Shown here: piece by piece, positions 1-8,426 of the stretch | How the letters are laid out: each line of letters starts with the position of its first letter | Position numbering within the stretch: the stretch's first letter is position 1 | Source of the DNA: Bacteroidales bacterium | GTDB lineage: Bacteria > Bacteroidota > Bacteroidia > Bacteroidales > UBA932 | Assembly: GCA_017399865.1 (NCBI GenBank) | Contig: JAFQAT010000017.1 | Span: 62,001-126,000 of the forward strand | Reading direction: 5' to 3' | Length of the DNA: 64,000 bases | Program-made: the position numbers and the translations under genes | The notes under the pieces: generated by a model | Seen by the model: the letters and a program-made list of their open reading frames with translations, nothing else | Told to the model about the DNA's origin: nothing | Databases searched by the model: none

Positions 1-1229
1 AGGTTGACGGTGTTACGGAGACAAGAAAACTCGTCAAGAGAGACTGGGACGGATATGTCGTGCCTCTCAAGATTTCAGGAATGTCTGTAGACGGCGTGAA
101 GGTCGGCAACAGCCTTACCTATATCGTGGTGAAGGGTCTCGAGCCTATACCTCCACAGCTCTTCAACCGCGTATGGGGCATTTATGCAACTTCATCAACT
201 GCTCCATGGCAGGCTACATTCGGTCTTTCTGACTGCCGTAACATCACTATGGACGACGAGTATGTCTATGCTCCTCAGTCTGCAGGTGGAGACGCTGTCC
301 TCAAGGCTATAAGCATAACTGATCCTACACAGGTGAAGAACGTGAACGTCGAGGGCGTTGCAGGTGGTACACATACACTCTCTTGCGTGAGAATGATTCC
401 TAACACAGACCCTGCAGTCAACAACGGTAAGGATATCCTCTCTGCATGCTGTCTGTCTGTGGGCGACGGTTCGCACCTCCACTTCTATGTATGGCTCAAC
501 GGCATCGACAACGCACCTACCCTCAGCATGGTAGAGGATTCAGGACGCCGTCTTGGTGACAAGTACGTAGTGGTAGGCAGCTGGAACAACGGTGAAATGT
601 ACTGCAAGGACTACAATACAGGAAACATCGTACGCTACGCTATGGTCGACGGACGTATCGGTGAGTGGCCAGGCGCTGACGGCCTTGCATACGCACGCGG
701 ACGTTGCGACTACAACGCATCTGTCGCTGACGCTGCAGGCTGCATCGGTTCTGCATACATCTATCCTGGCGCTCCTGCAGTAGGTGCAACGGTTCCTGGA
801 TTCCTCGTTTCTTCAACTTCAAGTGCACATTATGTGGCTAACACTTCAGGTAATGTATACGCATCATCTGCAGACCTCAGCCTGCCGAGGACCCATGGAT
901 ACAGCTTCTTCGGCGATGCCGAGACAAGCCAGAACTACATCGCATACGTTGAACTCGCTGCAAGCCAGGATCAGGGTAGCGTGAAGGTCATCTCAGACTT
1001 CAACGGAACCGCTGACGGATTCATGGGCGTCCTCCAGAAGAACGATGTTGTCTTCGAGGCTCCTGTACAGGATGCTATGGATGCAACAGTGCTTTCACCA
1101 TGCCCTGCAACCCACACTACAGGTGACTGCGTGGTACGTGAAATCAATGGAGAGACCTACATGGCTGTAATAATCCAGAACGTAGGTATCTCTGTGTTCA
1201 AGATGAACGCCGGTTTCATTGCAGAGTAA
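1..1229 (+). CDS. C-terminal part of a putative surface glycan-locus protein (5' end outside window)
   Basis: The reading frame is open from the first bases of the window with no stop, so the true start lies upstream; about 408 residues are visible. The sequence is rich in Gly, Asp, Val and aromatic residues with repeated strand-turn patterns, and reads like a beta-propeller or beta-sandwich. I do not recognise it firmly; it resembles the C-terminal halves of Bacteroidales surface lipoproteins annotated as DUF4623 or DUF5018 that follow SusC/SusD pairs. It ends 11 bases before a DUF4855 gene on the same strand, so it probably belongs to that operon and helps bind glycan at the cell surface. 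The role is inferred from position only. Confidence 0.6.
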   Translation, partial: VDGVTETRKLVKRDWDGYVVPLKISGMSVDGVKVGNSLTYIVVKGLEPIPPQLFNRVWGIYATSSTAPWQATFGLSDCRNITMDDEYVYAPQSAGGDAVLKAISITDPTQVKNVNVEGVAGGTHTLSCVRMIPNTDPAVNNGKDILSACCLSVGDGSHLHFYVWLNGIDNAPTLSMVEDSGRRLGDKYVVVGSWNNGEMYCKDYNTGNIVRYAMVDGRIGEWPGADGLAYARGRCDYNASVADAAGCIGSAYIYPGAPAVGATVPGFLVSSTSSAHYVANTSGNVYASSADLSLPRTHGYSFFGDAETSQNYIAYVELAASQDQGSVKVISDFNGTADGFMGVLQKNDVVFEAPVQDAMDATVLSPCPATHTTGDCVVREINGETYMAVIIQNVGISVFKMNAGFIAE

Positions 1230-1240
1230 TCCGGCATATC

Positions 1241-2440
1241 ATGAATATAATTACTGCAAGACTTTATGCTTTTGTCTGCGCCTGCGTCCTCTTTTCGGGA
1301 TGCGGAGCGCAGGCTAAGCTTTATAAATGGGAAAAGGACGAGATTCGCGACATCACCGACGCGGTCATCTGCTACGGCGGCCACAGCGCCCGCAACCCGT
1401 ATCTCTGGACTCCGGAGCGCTTCGAGAAGAGCGTCGTATATACCGACGTGAACGGCCAGGAACATTGGCTTTTCGACAACATGATCATGATGGAGCTCTG
1501 GACGGATGACTATAAAGTGACTTACTCCATCGCCAATGACGGACGCTATTCTTCAAGGAAGGAGCACTGGCAGGAGCAGCTTGACTACTGGTTTGATGAA
1601 GAGCATGGCTTCGCTGCCCTTGATAAGTGCATTTCTGATGCTGCGTCAAGAATCGGAAACCCTCCTTCAAAGAGGGGTATAATATTCTCTCTTCCTGACC
1701 CTGTATATTTCGAGCATTATTCGGATGCAATGAAGGGCGTGAACAGGAACACAGTATACTGGGGAGAGATAGATGGCGTTGAGATGGACTTTTCAAAGGC
1801 GGAAGACAGAATAAATGCTTATCTTTGGCTCGTTGATTCGGTACGTGCGAAATTTGCGGAAGCGGATTATGACCATATCGAGCTCATCGGATTCTATGTG
1901 CTTTCGGAAGAACTCTCGGTTCCCGGAGGATTCCGCTACGAGTACAAGGAGCATGACATCACCATCAAGGCAGTCGCTGATTACTGCCACAGCGTCAACG
2001 AGGGATTCTATTGGGTTCCATACGCAATGGCTCCGGGCATCGAGAGAAGCAAGGACTTCGGATTCGACCAGGTGGTGATGCAGCCGAACTATTACTGGAC
2101 CGATGCCAAGTGGACATGGGATCAGATAGAGAAGACCATCCGTGATAACGGGCTGGGAATGGAGCTTGAGTTCGAAGGCACTCATGGAGAACCTCTTACA
2201 TCTTCTGTCCTGAGCCGCCTCAAGAACGGCGAGGCGAATCCATACGCCGAGCGCAACAAGGCACGTTTCCAGGAATACCTGGACAATGCAAGAGAGCGCA
2301 GCCTTTACGGCGAGGTTCCTTTCGTCCTTTATGCCGGAACAAACGGTCTGTATGAACTCGGAGCATCCGAGGACGAAGCCGACCGTAAGCTTTATGACGA
2401 ACTTTGCCGTTTCATTATTGAAAACCCATTGAAGAAGTAA
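1241..2440 (+). CDS. DUF4855 domain lipoprotein, probable glycoside-hydrolase-like enzyme
   Basis: 399 residues. The N-terminus has a hydrophobic signal ending in a lipobox (LFSGC, Cys21), so it should be a lipoprotein. The rest matches the Bacteroidales DUF4855 family by its overall motif order: a YGG segment near residue 45, a GFYVLSEE segment near the middle with adjacent glutamates, and a MQPNYYW segment further on. DUF4855 proteins sit in polysaccharide loci and look like TIM-barrel hydrolases, but I know of no proven reaction to assign. It lies between the partial surface protein and the GH127 gene, whose start codon follows its stop by one base, so these genes are co-transcribed. Confidence 0.75.
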   Translation: MNIITARLYAFVCACVLFSGCGAQAKLYKWEKDEIRDITDAVICYGGHSARNPYLWTPERFEKSVVYTDVNGQEHWLFDNMIMMELWTDDYKVTYSIANDGRYSSRKEHWQEQLDYWFDEEHGFAALDKCISDAASRIGNPPSKRGIIFSLPDPVYFEHYSDAMKGVNRNTVYWGEIDGVEMDFSKAEDRINAYLWLVDSVRAKFAEADYDHIELIGFYVLSEELSVPGGFRYEYKEHDITIKAVADYCHSVNEGFYWVPYAMAPGIERSKDFGFDQVVMQPNYYWTDAKWTWDQIEKTIRDNGLGMELEFEGTHGEPLTSSVLSRLKNGEANPYAERNKARFQEYLDNARERSLYGEVPFVLYAGTNGLYELGASEDEADRKLYDELCRFIIENPLKK

Positions 2441-2441
2441 C

Positions 2442-4457
2442 ATGAAAAGAACGATAGCCTCAATCATCTTCATCGCTGCCGCGATTTCTGCTGTGGCGCA
2501 GGACTACATATTCAACCGTTATCCCCTTGCGGCTACGGATTATGCAGAACTTCCGATAGGTGCCATCAAGGCCGAAGGCTGGCTTCATGATCAGCTCGTG
2601 AGGCAGAAGGATGGTCTGACGGGCCATCTCGACGAACTGTACAAGGAAGTGGTGGGACCGGACAACGCATGGATCGGCGGAGAAGGAGATACATGGGAGC
2701 GCGGTCCGTATTGGCTTGACGGACTCATGCCTCTGGCATATCTCCTTGATGACGAGCAGCTTAAGGCGAAGGCGAATCTCTGGGCGGAATCCATGCTGAC
2801 CATGGTGTATGAAGACGGCTATTTCGGCAATAGGATTTCACGTCCATACATAGAAGGATTCCAGAGGGGAAAGGCAGAGGACTGGTGGCCTAAGATGGTT
2901 GCCTTGAAGATATTGAAGCAGTACTACATGGCGACAGGCGACGAGCGCGTGATCTCAGTCCTGACCAACTACTTCAAGTACCAGCTTGCCAATCTTCCGG
3001 AGAAGCCGCTTGACCATTGGACTTTCTGGGGCGAGTGGCGCGGAGGAGACAATCTTGACATCGTATACTGGCTTTACAACATAACTGGAGACGAATTCCT
3101 TCTCGAGCTTGGAGACCTCATCCACAGCCAGACCACCCCATGGACAGCGATGTTCTGGGGCGAGACCAACGAACTCAGGACCCAGAATTCGATGCATACG
3201 GTGAATCTGGCGCATGGATTCAAGGAACCGGTGATATGGTGGCAGAGGTCGCATGATCCGAAGGATCTGAATGCCCCTAAGAATGCCCTGAAGATCATCC
3301 GCCATACCTTCGGCCTTCCTACAGGCCTTTGGGCCGGCGACGAGCAGGTGCATTACGGTGACCCTACCCGCGGATCCGAGCTTTGCACAGCAGTCGAGAT
3401 GATGTATTCTCTTGAGGAGATGCTTCAGGCGACAGGAGACCTCCAATGGGCCGACCATCTTGAGCGCGTTGCCTTCAACGCCCTTCCTACACAGGCTACG
3501 GATGCCTATGACGGACGCCAGTACTATCAGCAGACCAACCAGATAGCATGTTCGAGAGAGTGGAGGAACTTCGTTACCCAGCACGAGGACAATGACAATC
3601 TTTTCGGAGTCCTCAACGGATATCCATGCTGCTCATGCAACATGCACCAGGGCTGGCCTAAATTCACCCAGAACCTCTGGTTCGCAAGCAAGGACGGCGG
3701 TCTGGCGGCATTCGTCTATGCCCCTTCTACAGTAACGGCAAAGGTAGCGGAAGGGGTCGAGGTCTCATTGAAGGAAGAGACCTTCTATCCTTTCGACGAG
3801 ACCGTGAAGGTTACGGTGGACTTCTCTTCGAAGAAGGTGAAGAGCGCTTATTTTCCGCTTTATTTCCGCATCCCGCAGTGGTGTTCCGATGCGAAGGTTC
3901 TTGTGAACGGCGAGCAAGCCTGCGAGGCTCCGAAGGCCGGAGAGACCGTGCGTCTGTGCCGCCGCTGGGCAAAGGGAGATGTCGTGACCCTTACCTTCCC
4001 TATGGAGGTTACGGTGAGCCATTGGTATGACGGTGCGACAGTTGTTGAACGCGGTCCGCTCGTGTATGCCCTCAAGATGGAGGAGAAATGGGAGAAGCAT
4101 GAGTTCGAGGCTTCATATGAAGGCAAATATGGTCCATACTATTATACATGTGTATCGGATACCCCATGGAACTACGGCTTCAGGCTCAAGGACATGACTC
4201 CGGAAAAGATGGCTGAGACCTTCAAGGTCGAGGTGCGCGAGGATGCCGGTGCATACCCTTGGAATGTGGACAATGCCCCTGTAAGCATAAAGGCGAAGGC
4301 GGTCGTGATCAAGCCGTGGAAGGAATACAACGGGTCGACAGGACAGATAGCTTACTATCGTGAGGACGGCGACGACACCGGCGAAGAGGTATGGATCGAG
4401 CTCATCCCGTATGGATGCACGACACTTCGAGTAACGGAATTCCCTACACGTCTCTAG
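2442..4457 (+). CDS. GH127-type beta-L-arabinofuranosidase (DUF1680), exported
   Basis: 671 residues with a signal peptide (MKRTIASI...AVAQ). This family removes beta-L-arabinofuranose by a cysteine nucleophile held at a zinc site. The expected zinc/nucleophile set is visible: Glu313 and Cys315 in an E-x-C pattern, and the CC pair Cys396-Cys397 in a PCCSCN motif, corresponding to the Glu/Cys/Cys/Cys ligands of bifidobacterial HypBA1. Length fits the family. The alternative is the related GH146 branch, which uses the same fold and chemistry; the two cannot be separated by eye. It overlaps nothing and follows DUF4855 by one base, in the same operon. Confidence 0.88.
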   Translation: MKRTIASIIFIAAAISAVAQDYIFNRYPLAATDYAELPIGAIKAEGWLHDQLVRQKDGLTGHLDELYKEVVGPDNAWIGGEGDTWERGPYWLDGLMPLAYLLDDEQLKAKANLWAESMLTMVYEDGYFGNRISRPYIEGFQRGKAEDWWPKMVALKILKQYYMATGDERVISVLTNYFKYQLANLPEKPLDHWTFWGEWRGGDNLDIVYWLYNITGDEFLLELGDLIHSQTTPWTAMFWGETNELRTQNSMHTVNLAHGFKEPVIWWQRSHDPKDLNAPKNALKIIRHTFGLPTGLWAGDEQVHYGDPTRGSELCTAVEMMYSLEEMLQATGDLQWADHLERVAFNALPTQATDAYDGRQYYQQTNQIACSREWRNFVTQHEDNDNLFGVLNGYPCCSCNMHQGWPKFTQNLWFASKDGGLAAFVYAPSTVTAKVAEGVEVSLKEETFYPFDETVKVTVDFSSKKVKSAYFPLYFRIPQWCSDAKVLVNGEQACEAPKAGETVRLCRRWAKGDVVTLTFPMEVTVSHWYDGATVVERGPLVYALKMEEKWEKHEFEASYEGKYGPYYYTCVSDTPWNYGFRLKDMTPEKMAETFKVEVREDAGAYPWNVDNAPVSIKAKAVVIKPWKEYNGSTGQIAYYREDGDDTGEEVWIELIPYGCTTLRVTEFPTRL

Positions 4458-4471
4458 ATGTCCGGAAACAT

Positions 4472-5359
4472 ATGATAAAGATATCAAACGATACATTGAA
4501 GATAACCCTTCATGCCCCGGATGGGGAGAAGGGTTATTATCGTGGTACCCGATTCGATTGGGCCGGTGTCTTTGCCGAGATCGGCTACCGCGGGTGCAAT
4601 TATGCCGAACCATGGTTCGAGGCCTATTCGCCCCTGATGCATGATGCCGTATGCGGCCCGGCAGAAGAATTCAGCCCGATCGGGCTGGAGGATTCTTCTG
4701 CCGGAGAGCCTTTCCTGAAGATCGGAGTGGGCGTCCTGGAGAAGATGGAAGGGGAGTACGACCGCTTCAAGCTCCATGAAATCCTGGATCCCGGACAGCG
4801 TTCGCTGCATGTGGAGGAAGATTCCGTCACGTTCGGCCATTCCGTCTACATGTCTTCAGGATATGGTTACGAATATGTAAAGAAAGTATCTCTTACCGGT
4901 CCTGACAGCTTCAGGATAAGCCATAAGCTTGTCAATACAGGCTCCAGAACCTTGAAAGGGGATGTCTACAACCACAATTTCTTCACAATGGGCCTGCTGG
5001 AGACAGGAGCGTCACGCCAGCTGGATTTTCCTTTCAGGCCGGAAGGAGACTGGCGTGCGGAATATTCTGAAGTGGGCTTCACGGAAGACGGCATCCGTTT
5101 CACCAGAACGCTTCAGAAAGGAGAATCGGTCTTTACCGGCAATCTTCATGAAGCCGGAAAGGGGCTCGAGGGCAGTCCGAATGCCTTTGTGTTGAGGGAA
5201 CAGCAGACCGGCAGAGGGGTTTCCTCCAGATGTTCCGAGCCTATGATCAAGTCCGTGTTCTGGTCTAACCATCGCATCGCATGTATAGAACCATATGTCG
5301 GTTTTGATGTCCGTCCTGGCGATGTGTTCGGATTTGATATTGATTATTCTCTATTATGA
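4472..5359 (+). CDS. Galactose-mutarotase-like protein
   Basis: 295 residues from the ATG at 4472; an earlier in-frame start at 4391 would run deep into the GH127 gene and is unlikely. No signal peptide is visible, so it is probably cytoplasmic. The alternating strand pattern, the YYRGTRFDW segment near the start and the YNHNFF segment in the middle suggest the aldose 1-epimerase/galactose mutarotase beta-sandwich. It would interconvert sugar anomers or act on a related sugar substrate; the exact substrate cannot be read. It follows GH127 by 14 bases and is the last gene of this operon, since the next gene has its own promoter. Confidence 0.6.
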   Translation: MIKISNDTLKITLHAPDGEKGYYRGTRFDWAGVFAEIGYRGCNYAEPWFEAYSPLMHDAVCGPAEEFSPIGLEDSSAGEPFLKIGVGVLEKMEGEYDRFKLHEILDPGQRSLHVEEDSVTFGHSVYMSSGYGYEYVKKVSLTGPDSFRISHKLVNTGSRTLKGDVYNHNFFTMGLLETGASRQLDFPFRPEGDWRAEYSEVGFTEDGIRFTRTLQKGESVFTGNLHEAGKGLEGSPNAFVLREQQTGRGVSSRCSEPMIKSVFWSNHRIACIEPYVGFDVRPGDVFGFDIDYSLL

Positions 5360-5360
5360 T

Positions 5361-5368
5361 TATCTTTG
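5361..5368 (+). promoter_or_regulatory. Bacteroidetes -7 box for the GH3 gene
   Basis: TATCTTTG matches the Bacteroidetes -7 consensus TAnnTTTG and begins two bases after the stop of the previous gene. The best TTTG upstream (5333-5336) is 24 bases away, longer than the usual 19-21, so the -33 match is weak. Confidence 0.55.
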
Positions 5369-5407
5369 TAACAGACCTCGGCAAAACAATCGAAAAACTA
5401 TATATTT

Positions 5408-7645
5408 ATGAAAAGAATCATGATTCTCTCGGCGGCTGCGTTTGTTCTGTCCGCATGCTGCTCTCAGCCTAAGTTCGAGGGTCCGGTCTATCTCAATCCG
5501 AATGCTCATGTAGAGGAGAGGGTTGAGGATGCCCTTGCCCGCATGACGCTTGAGGAGAAGGTCGGAATGACCACAGCACAGTCAAAATTCAGCTCGCGCG
5601 GAGTTCCGCGCCTCGGTATCCCTGAAGTATGGCACACCGACGGTCCTCACGGCATCCGTCCTGAGGTTCTCTGGGATGAATGGGACCAGGCCGGCTGGAC
5701 AAACGACTCATGTACGGCTTTTCCTGCTCTCGTGAACCTTGCGGCTACATGGGACAAGGAGATGTCCCTTCTTTACGGACGCAGCATTGGAGAAGAGGCA
5801 CGCTACCGCAAGAAGGATATCCTTCTCGGACCTGGTGTGAACATCTGCCGCACTCCTCTGAACGGACGTAACTTCGAGTACATGGGCGAGGATCCGTTCC
5901 TTGCCGGAGCTATGGTAAGTCCATATGTAAAGGGAGTACAGGAAAATGGTGTCGCAGCTTGTGTCAAGCATTACGCAGTGAACAACCAGGAGTTCCAGCG
6001 CACGCAGTCAAATTCTGTTGTTGACGACAGGACCCTTCATGAAATCTACCTCCCTGCATTCAAGGCAGCTGTTCAGGAAGGCGGTGCATGGTCTATCATG
6101 GGATCATACAACCTTTACAACGGCCAGTACAACTGTCATAACAAGAAGCTTCTTGTAGACATCCTCAAGGGTGACTGGGGATTTGACGGAGTGGTTGTCA
6201 GCGACTGGGGCGGATGCCGTGTCAGCGAAGAGGCCATCCTCAACGGACTTGATATCGAGATGGGAACCTGGACAAACGGTCTCCGCGGAGCTGCAAGCGA
6301 CAGCTACAGGAACTATCATATGGCAGATCCATATCTCAAAGGTCTCCGTGAAGGAAAATACACAACTAAGGAGCTTGACGACAAGGTGCGCCGCATCCTC
6401 CGCCTGATCTTCCGCACAAGCATGAGACCAGAGCCTAACTACGGACGTTTCGTATGCCCTGAGCACTATCAGGCTGCCCGCGAGATTTCCGCTGCCGGAG
6501 TGGTTCTTCTCAAGAATGAAGACAATGTCCTTCCTCTCAAGGTTGCTGAAGGCGCCAAGATCGTTGTGGTCGGAGAGAACGCTGTCAAGAAGATGGTTGT
6601 CGGAGGCGGAAGCTCGAACCTCAAGACCGCGTATGAGGTGAATCCTCTCGAGGGTCTTCAGAATGCATTCGGTGACAAGGCTGAAGTGGTCTGGGTACGC
6701 GGTTATGTCGGCGACACTTCTACTTCATACAACATGGTAGATACGGGTCAGGACCTTACTGACAATCGTTCTCCAGAGGTTCTCATCGCAGAGGCTGTAG
6801 AGGCAGCAAAGGATGCTGACTATGTCATCTTTGTCGGCGGCCTTAACAAGAGCGCCCATCAGGATAACGAGAGCACTGACCGTTATGACACCTTCCTTCC
6901 ATATGGCCAGCAGGATGTGATTGATGCTCTTGCAGAGGTTTCGGACAAGTTCGTTGTGGTGAACATTTCAGGTTCTCCTGTATCCATGCCATGGGAAGAC
7001 AAGGCTGATGCCATCGTTCAGGGATGGTATGGCGGTACCGAGTCAGGTAACGCCCTTGCAGACGTCCTCACAGGAAAGGTCAATCCTTCAGGAAGGCTTC
7101 CGTTCTCTATTCCGTTCAAGTATGAGGACGGCCCTATCAAGACAGAACGCCAGTATCCCGGAATCAAGGAAGAGGGCGACCAGTTCTGGCAGACCCATTA
7201 TGACGAAGGCGTTTATGTAGGTTACAGGTGGTATGACAGCAAGAATGTTCCTGTACAGTGGGCGTTCGGACACGGACTCAGCTACACTTCGTTCGAGTAC
7301 TCTGATGCAAAGGCAGCCAAGGCTTCGATGAAGGCAGACGGTACGATGAAGATTTCTGTAAACGTGAAGAATGTCGGTGAGTGCGACGGACATGAGATCG
7401 TGCAGCTTTATATCGCTGACCCTGTAGCAAGCATCGACCGTCCTGCAAAGGAACTCAAGGGTTTCGAGAAGGTATATCTCAAGGCAGGCGAGACTGCAAT
7501 GGTTACATTCGAGATCGATGCCGCGGACCTCAGCTTCTACGATGTGGCAAAGGGCGGCTGGAATGCCGAGCCGGGCGAGTTCCAGGCCCTGATCGGAAGC
7601 TCGTCAGCCGACATCCGCGCAACCGTTCCTTTCGAACTTAAATAA
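5408..7645 (+). CDS. GH3 family beta-glycosidase (glucosidase/xylosidase type), lipoprotein
   Basis: 745 residues. A lipobox (LSAC, Cys17) marks an outer-membrane or periplasmic lipoprotein. Domains in order: GH3 N-terminal TIM barrel (about 35-345), GH3 C-terminal sandwich (about 385-620) and a fibronectin III-like domain (about 665-740). The nucleophile motif VVSDWGG places the catalytic aspartate at Asp266; the GRNFEYMGEDP segment is typical of the barrel. It should trim beta-linked glucose or xylose from oligosaccharide ends. Glucosidase and xylosidase cannot be told apart by eye. It has its own promoter after the GH127 operon, so it may be regulated separately although the context is shared. 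Confidence 0.9.
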   Translation: MKRIMILSAAAFVLSACCSQPKFEGPVYLNPNAHVEERVEDALARMTLEEKVGMTTAQSKFSSRGVPRLGIPEVWHTDGPHGIRPEVLWDEWDQAGWTNDSCTAFPALVNLAATWDKEMSLLYGRSIGEEARYRKKDILLGPGVNICRTPLNGRNFEYMGEDPFLAGAMVSPYVKGVQENGVAACVKHYAVNNQEFQRTQSNSVVDDRTLHEIYLPAFKAAVQEGGAWSIMGSYNLYNGQYNCHNKKLLVDILKGDWGFDGVVVSDWGGCRVSEEAILNGLDIEMGTWTNGLRGAASDSYRNYHMADPYLKGLREGKYTTKELDDKVRRILRLIFRTSMRPEPNYGRFVCPEHYQAAREISAAGVVLLKNEDNVLPLKVAEGAKIVVVGENAVKKMVVGGGSSNLKTAYEVNPLEGLQNAFGDKAEVVWVRGYVGDTSTSYNMVDTGQDLTDNRSPEVLIAEAVEAAKDADYVIFVGGLNKSAHQDNESTDRYDTFLPYGQQDVIDALAEVSDKFVVVNISGSPVSMPWEDKADAIVQGWYGGTESGNALADVLTGKVNPSGRLPFSIPFKYEDGPIKTERQYPGIKEEGDQFWQTHYDEGVYVGYRWYDSKNVPVQWAFGHGLSYTSFEYSDAKAAKASMKADGTMKISVNVKNVGECDGHEIVQLYIADPVASIDRPAKELKGFEKVYLKAGETAMVTFEIDAADLSFYDVAKGGWNAEPGEFQALIGSSSADIRATVPFELK

Positions 7646-7682
7646 TCCGCGGTTTCATAGAGTCCCGCTTTACACAATAAAT

Positions 7683-7785
7683 ACAGCACCGGTGTCGTGA
7701 TACATAGGTGACATGCCACCCCCGGCTAGGGGGACGCCCTCGAAGAGGGCAGGGGGTCACCGGAGTATCACGACACCGGTGCTGT
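7683..7785. repeat. Family A long hairpin, copy 1
   Basis: Perfect 21-base inverted arms (7683-7703 and 7765-7785) enclose a core. Core bases 7708-7764 match copy 2 (8164-8220) over 57 positions with one difference, in a loop. Inside the core lie a GGTGAC/GTCACC closing stem (7707-7712 and 7756-7761), a C5/G5 hairpin and a GCCCTC-GAA-GAGGGC hairpin, so the whole can fold as one outer stem with two inner stem-loops. Confidence 0.9.
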
Positions 7786-7875
7786 TTTATGTCTGGTCCG
7801 TATCTTTACCAATCAGGGGGTCACCGGAATCATGACACCTGTGCTGTTTATACCTGGTCCGAATCATTTCCAATC
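7751..7875 (+). repeat. Imperfect tandem repeat of the family A right half
   Basis: Two adjacent units, 7751-7814 and 7815-7875, each start AGGGGGTCACCGGA, continue with a family A right-arm-like segment ending in GTGCTGTTT, then CTGGTCCG and CCAATC. The first unit includes the right half of family A copy 1; the second has no matching left half, so it is a partial duplicate. Confidence 0.85.
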
Positions 7876-7888
7876 CCGGTCGCAATGC

Positions 7889-7942
7889 AAGAGGTTGAGC
7901 GGGAAAATGCCGTTGGGTGAACGATTTTCCGCTCAACGTCTT
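7889..7942. repeat. Intergenic hairpin, about 19-base stem
   Basis: The left segment 7889-7908 and the right segment 7924-7942 are near-perfect inverted repeats centred on a 15-base loop, with one bulged base and one mismatch. No T-run follows, so it is not an ordinary terminator. The arm sequence is unrelated to families A and B. Confidence 0.75.
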
Positions 7943-8136
7943 GGCTAAGGTAGGATGTGTACGACCTGTCGTAAAACTGGCATGGTGTACACTATGTTAT
8001 ATTGTAAGTTGTTGGCTGTTAATTATATATAGAGATGGCGGGTGTCTATCATGTCTCTCCGAGATCAGGATGTACACCTTTTCCGCGAATCTTCACCTGC
8101 GAATCTCTTTCTTGGAATCTATAGGATACCTCTGCA

Positions 8137-8242
8137 GACAGATCTGGTGTCATAATATGGAGAGTGACATGCCACCCCCGGCTAGGGGGACGCCCTCGAC
8201 GAGGGCAGGGGGTCACCGGAATATTATGACACCGGATCTGTC
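8137..8242. repeat. Family A long hairpin, copy 2
   Basis: Arms at 8137-8158 and 8221-8242 pair over 22 bases with a single G-T wobble. The core 8164-8220 is the near-identical partner of 7708-7764. Relative to copy 1, the arms share the inner GGTGTC pattern but differ at several positions, with matching changes on the opposite arm. Confidence 0.9.
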
Positions 8243-8255
8243 AGTTGAAAGGGCT

Positions 8256-8426
8256 GTGATTATTTATGACGCCAGCGGTGGCAGAGTAAGTTTGGATGGC
8301 GTGGCCGCCCGTGGCCTCGTGAACGGGAGGGGCCCGCGACGAAGTCGTGGGAGGGACGTAGTCGGAACTTGTTCCGACGAAGCCAAGCCAAATTTACTCT
8401 GCCACCGCTGGCAATCGTGATTATTT
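8256..8426. mobile_element. Family B palindromic element, copy 1, with flanking direct repeats
   Basis: Perfect 19-base inverted arms (8271-8289 and 8394-8412) enclose a core whose bases 8300-8337 are identical, in reverse orientation, to 44618-44655. Next to that block is a small hairpin GAC-GAA-GTC (8338-8346) and, only in this copy, a further hairpin at about 8361-8378. A 10-base direct repeat GTGATTATTT lies just outside on both sides (8256-8265 and 8417-8426), which looks like a target-site duplication; the right repeat includes the last codon positions of the DUF4923 gene. Too small for a transposase, so if mobile it is MITE-like. Confidence 0.7.

Larger units (their letters stand above)
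7646..8420. other. 775-base gene-free region packed with hairpin elements
   Basis: Two convergent genes (GH3 on +, DUF4923 on -) flank this stretch. It holds family A hairpins (7683-7785 and 8137-8242), a tandem half-element (7751-7875), a separate hairpin (7889-7942) and a family B element (8256-8426). Reading frames that cross it follow the palindromes, lack any recognisable domain and have no promoter, so I see no protein gene. Between about 7943 and 8136 I see only moderately AT-rich sequence without clear structure. Confidence 0.8.

Noticed and set aside
1793..2473. Minus-strand 226-residue frame opposite the DUF4855 gene
   Set aside because: Shadow frame; the plus-strand gene has lipobox and family similarity.
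4391..4471. Longer start for the mutarotase-like gene
   Set aside because: Would lie within the GH127 gene; the ATG at 4472 is after its stop and matches the expected family start.
7708..7920. Plus-strand open frame across the family A hairpin
   Set aside because: It reads through palindromes, has no promoter or domain and is broken in copy 2.
7917..8420. Plus-strand 167-residue open frame
   Set aside because: It includes both family A copy 2 and family B copy 1; the translated sequence has no signal, domain or sensible composition.
7646..8420. CRISPR array
   Set aside because: Repeats are palindromic, irregularly spaced and in only two or three copies; no cas genes nearby.
8256..8426. Insertion sequence with transposase
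   Set aside because: Only about 170 bases; no room for a transposase, so only a non-autonomous element is possible.
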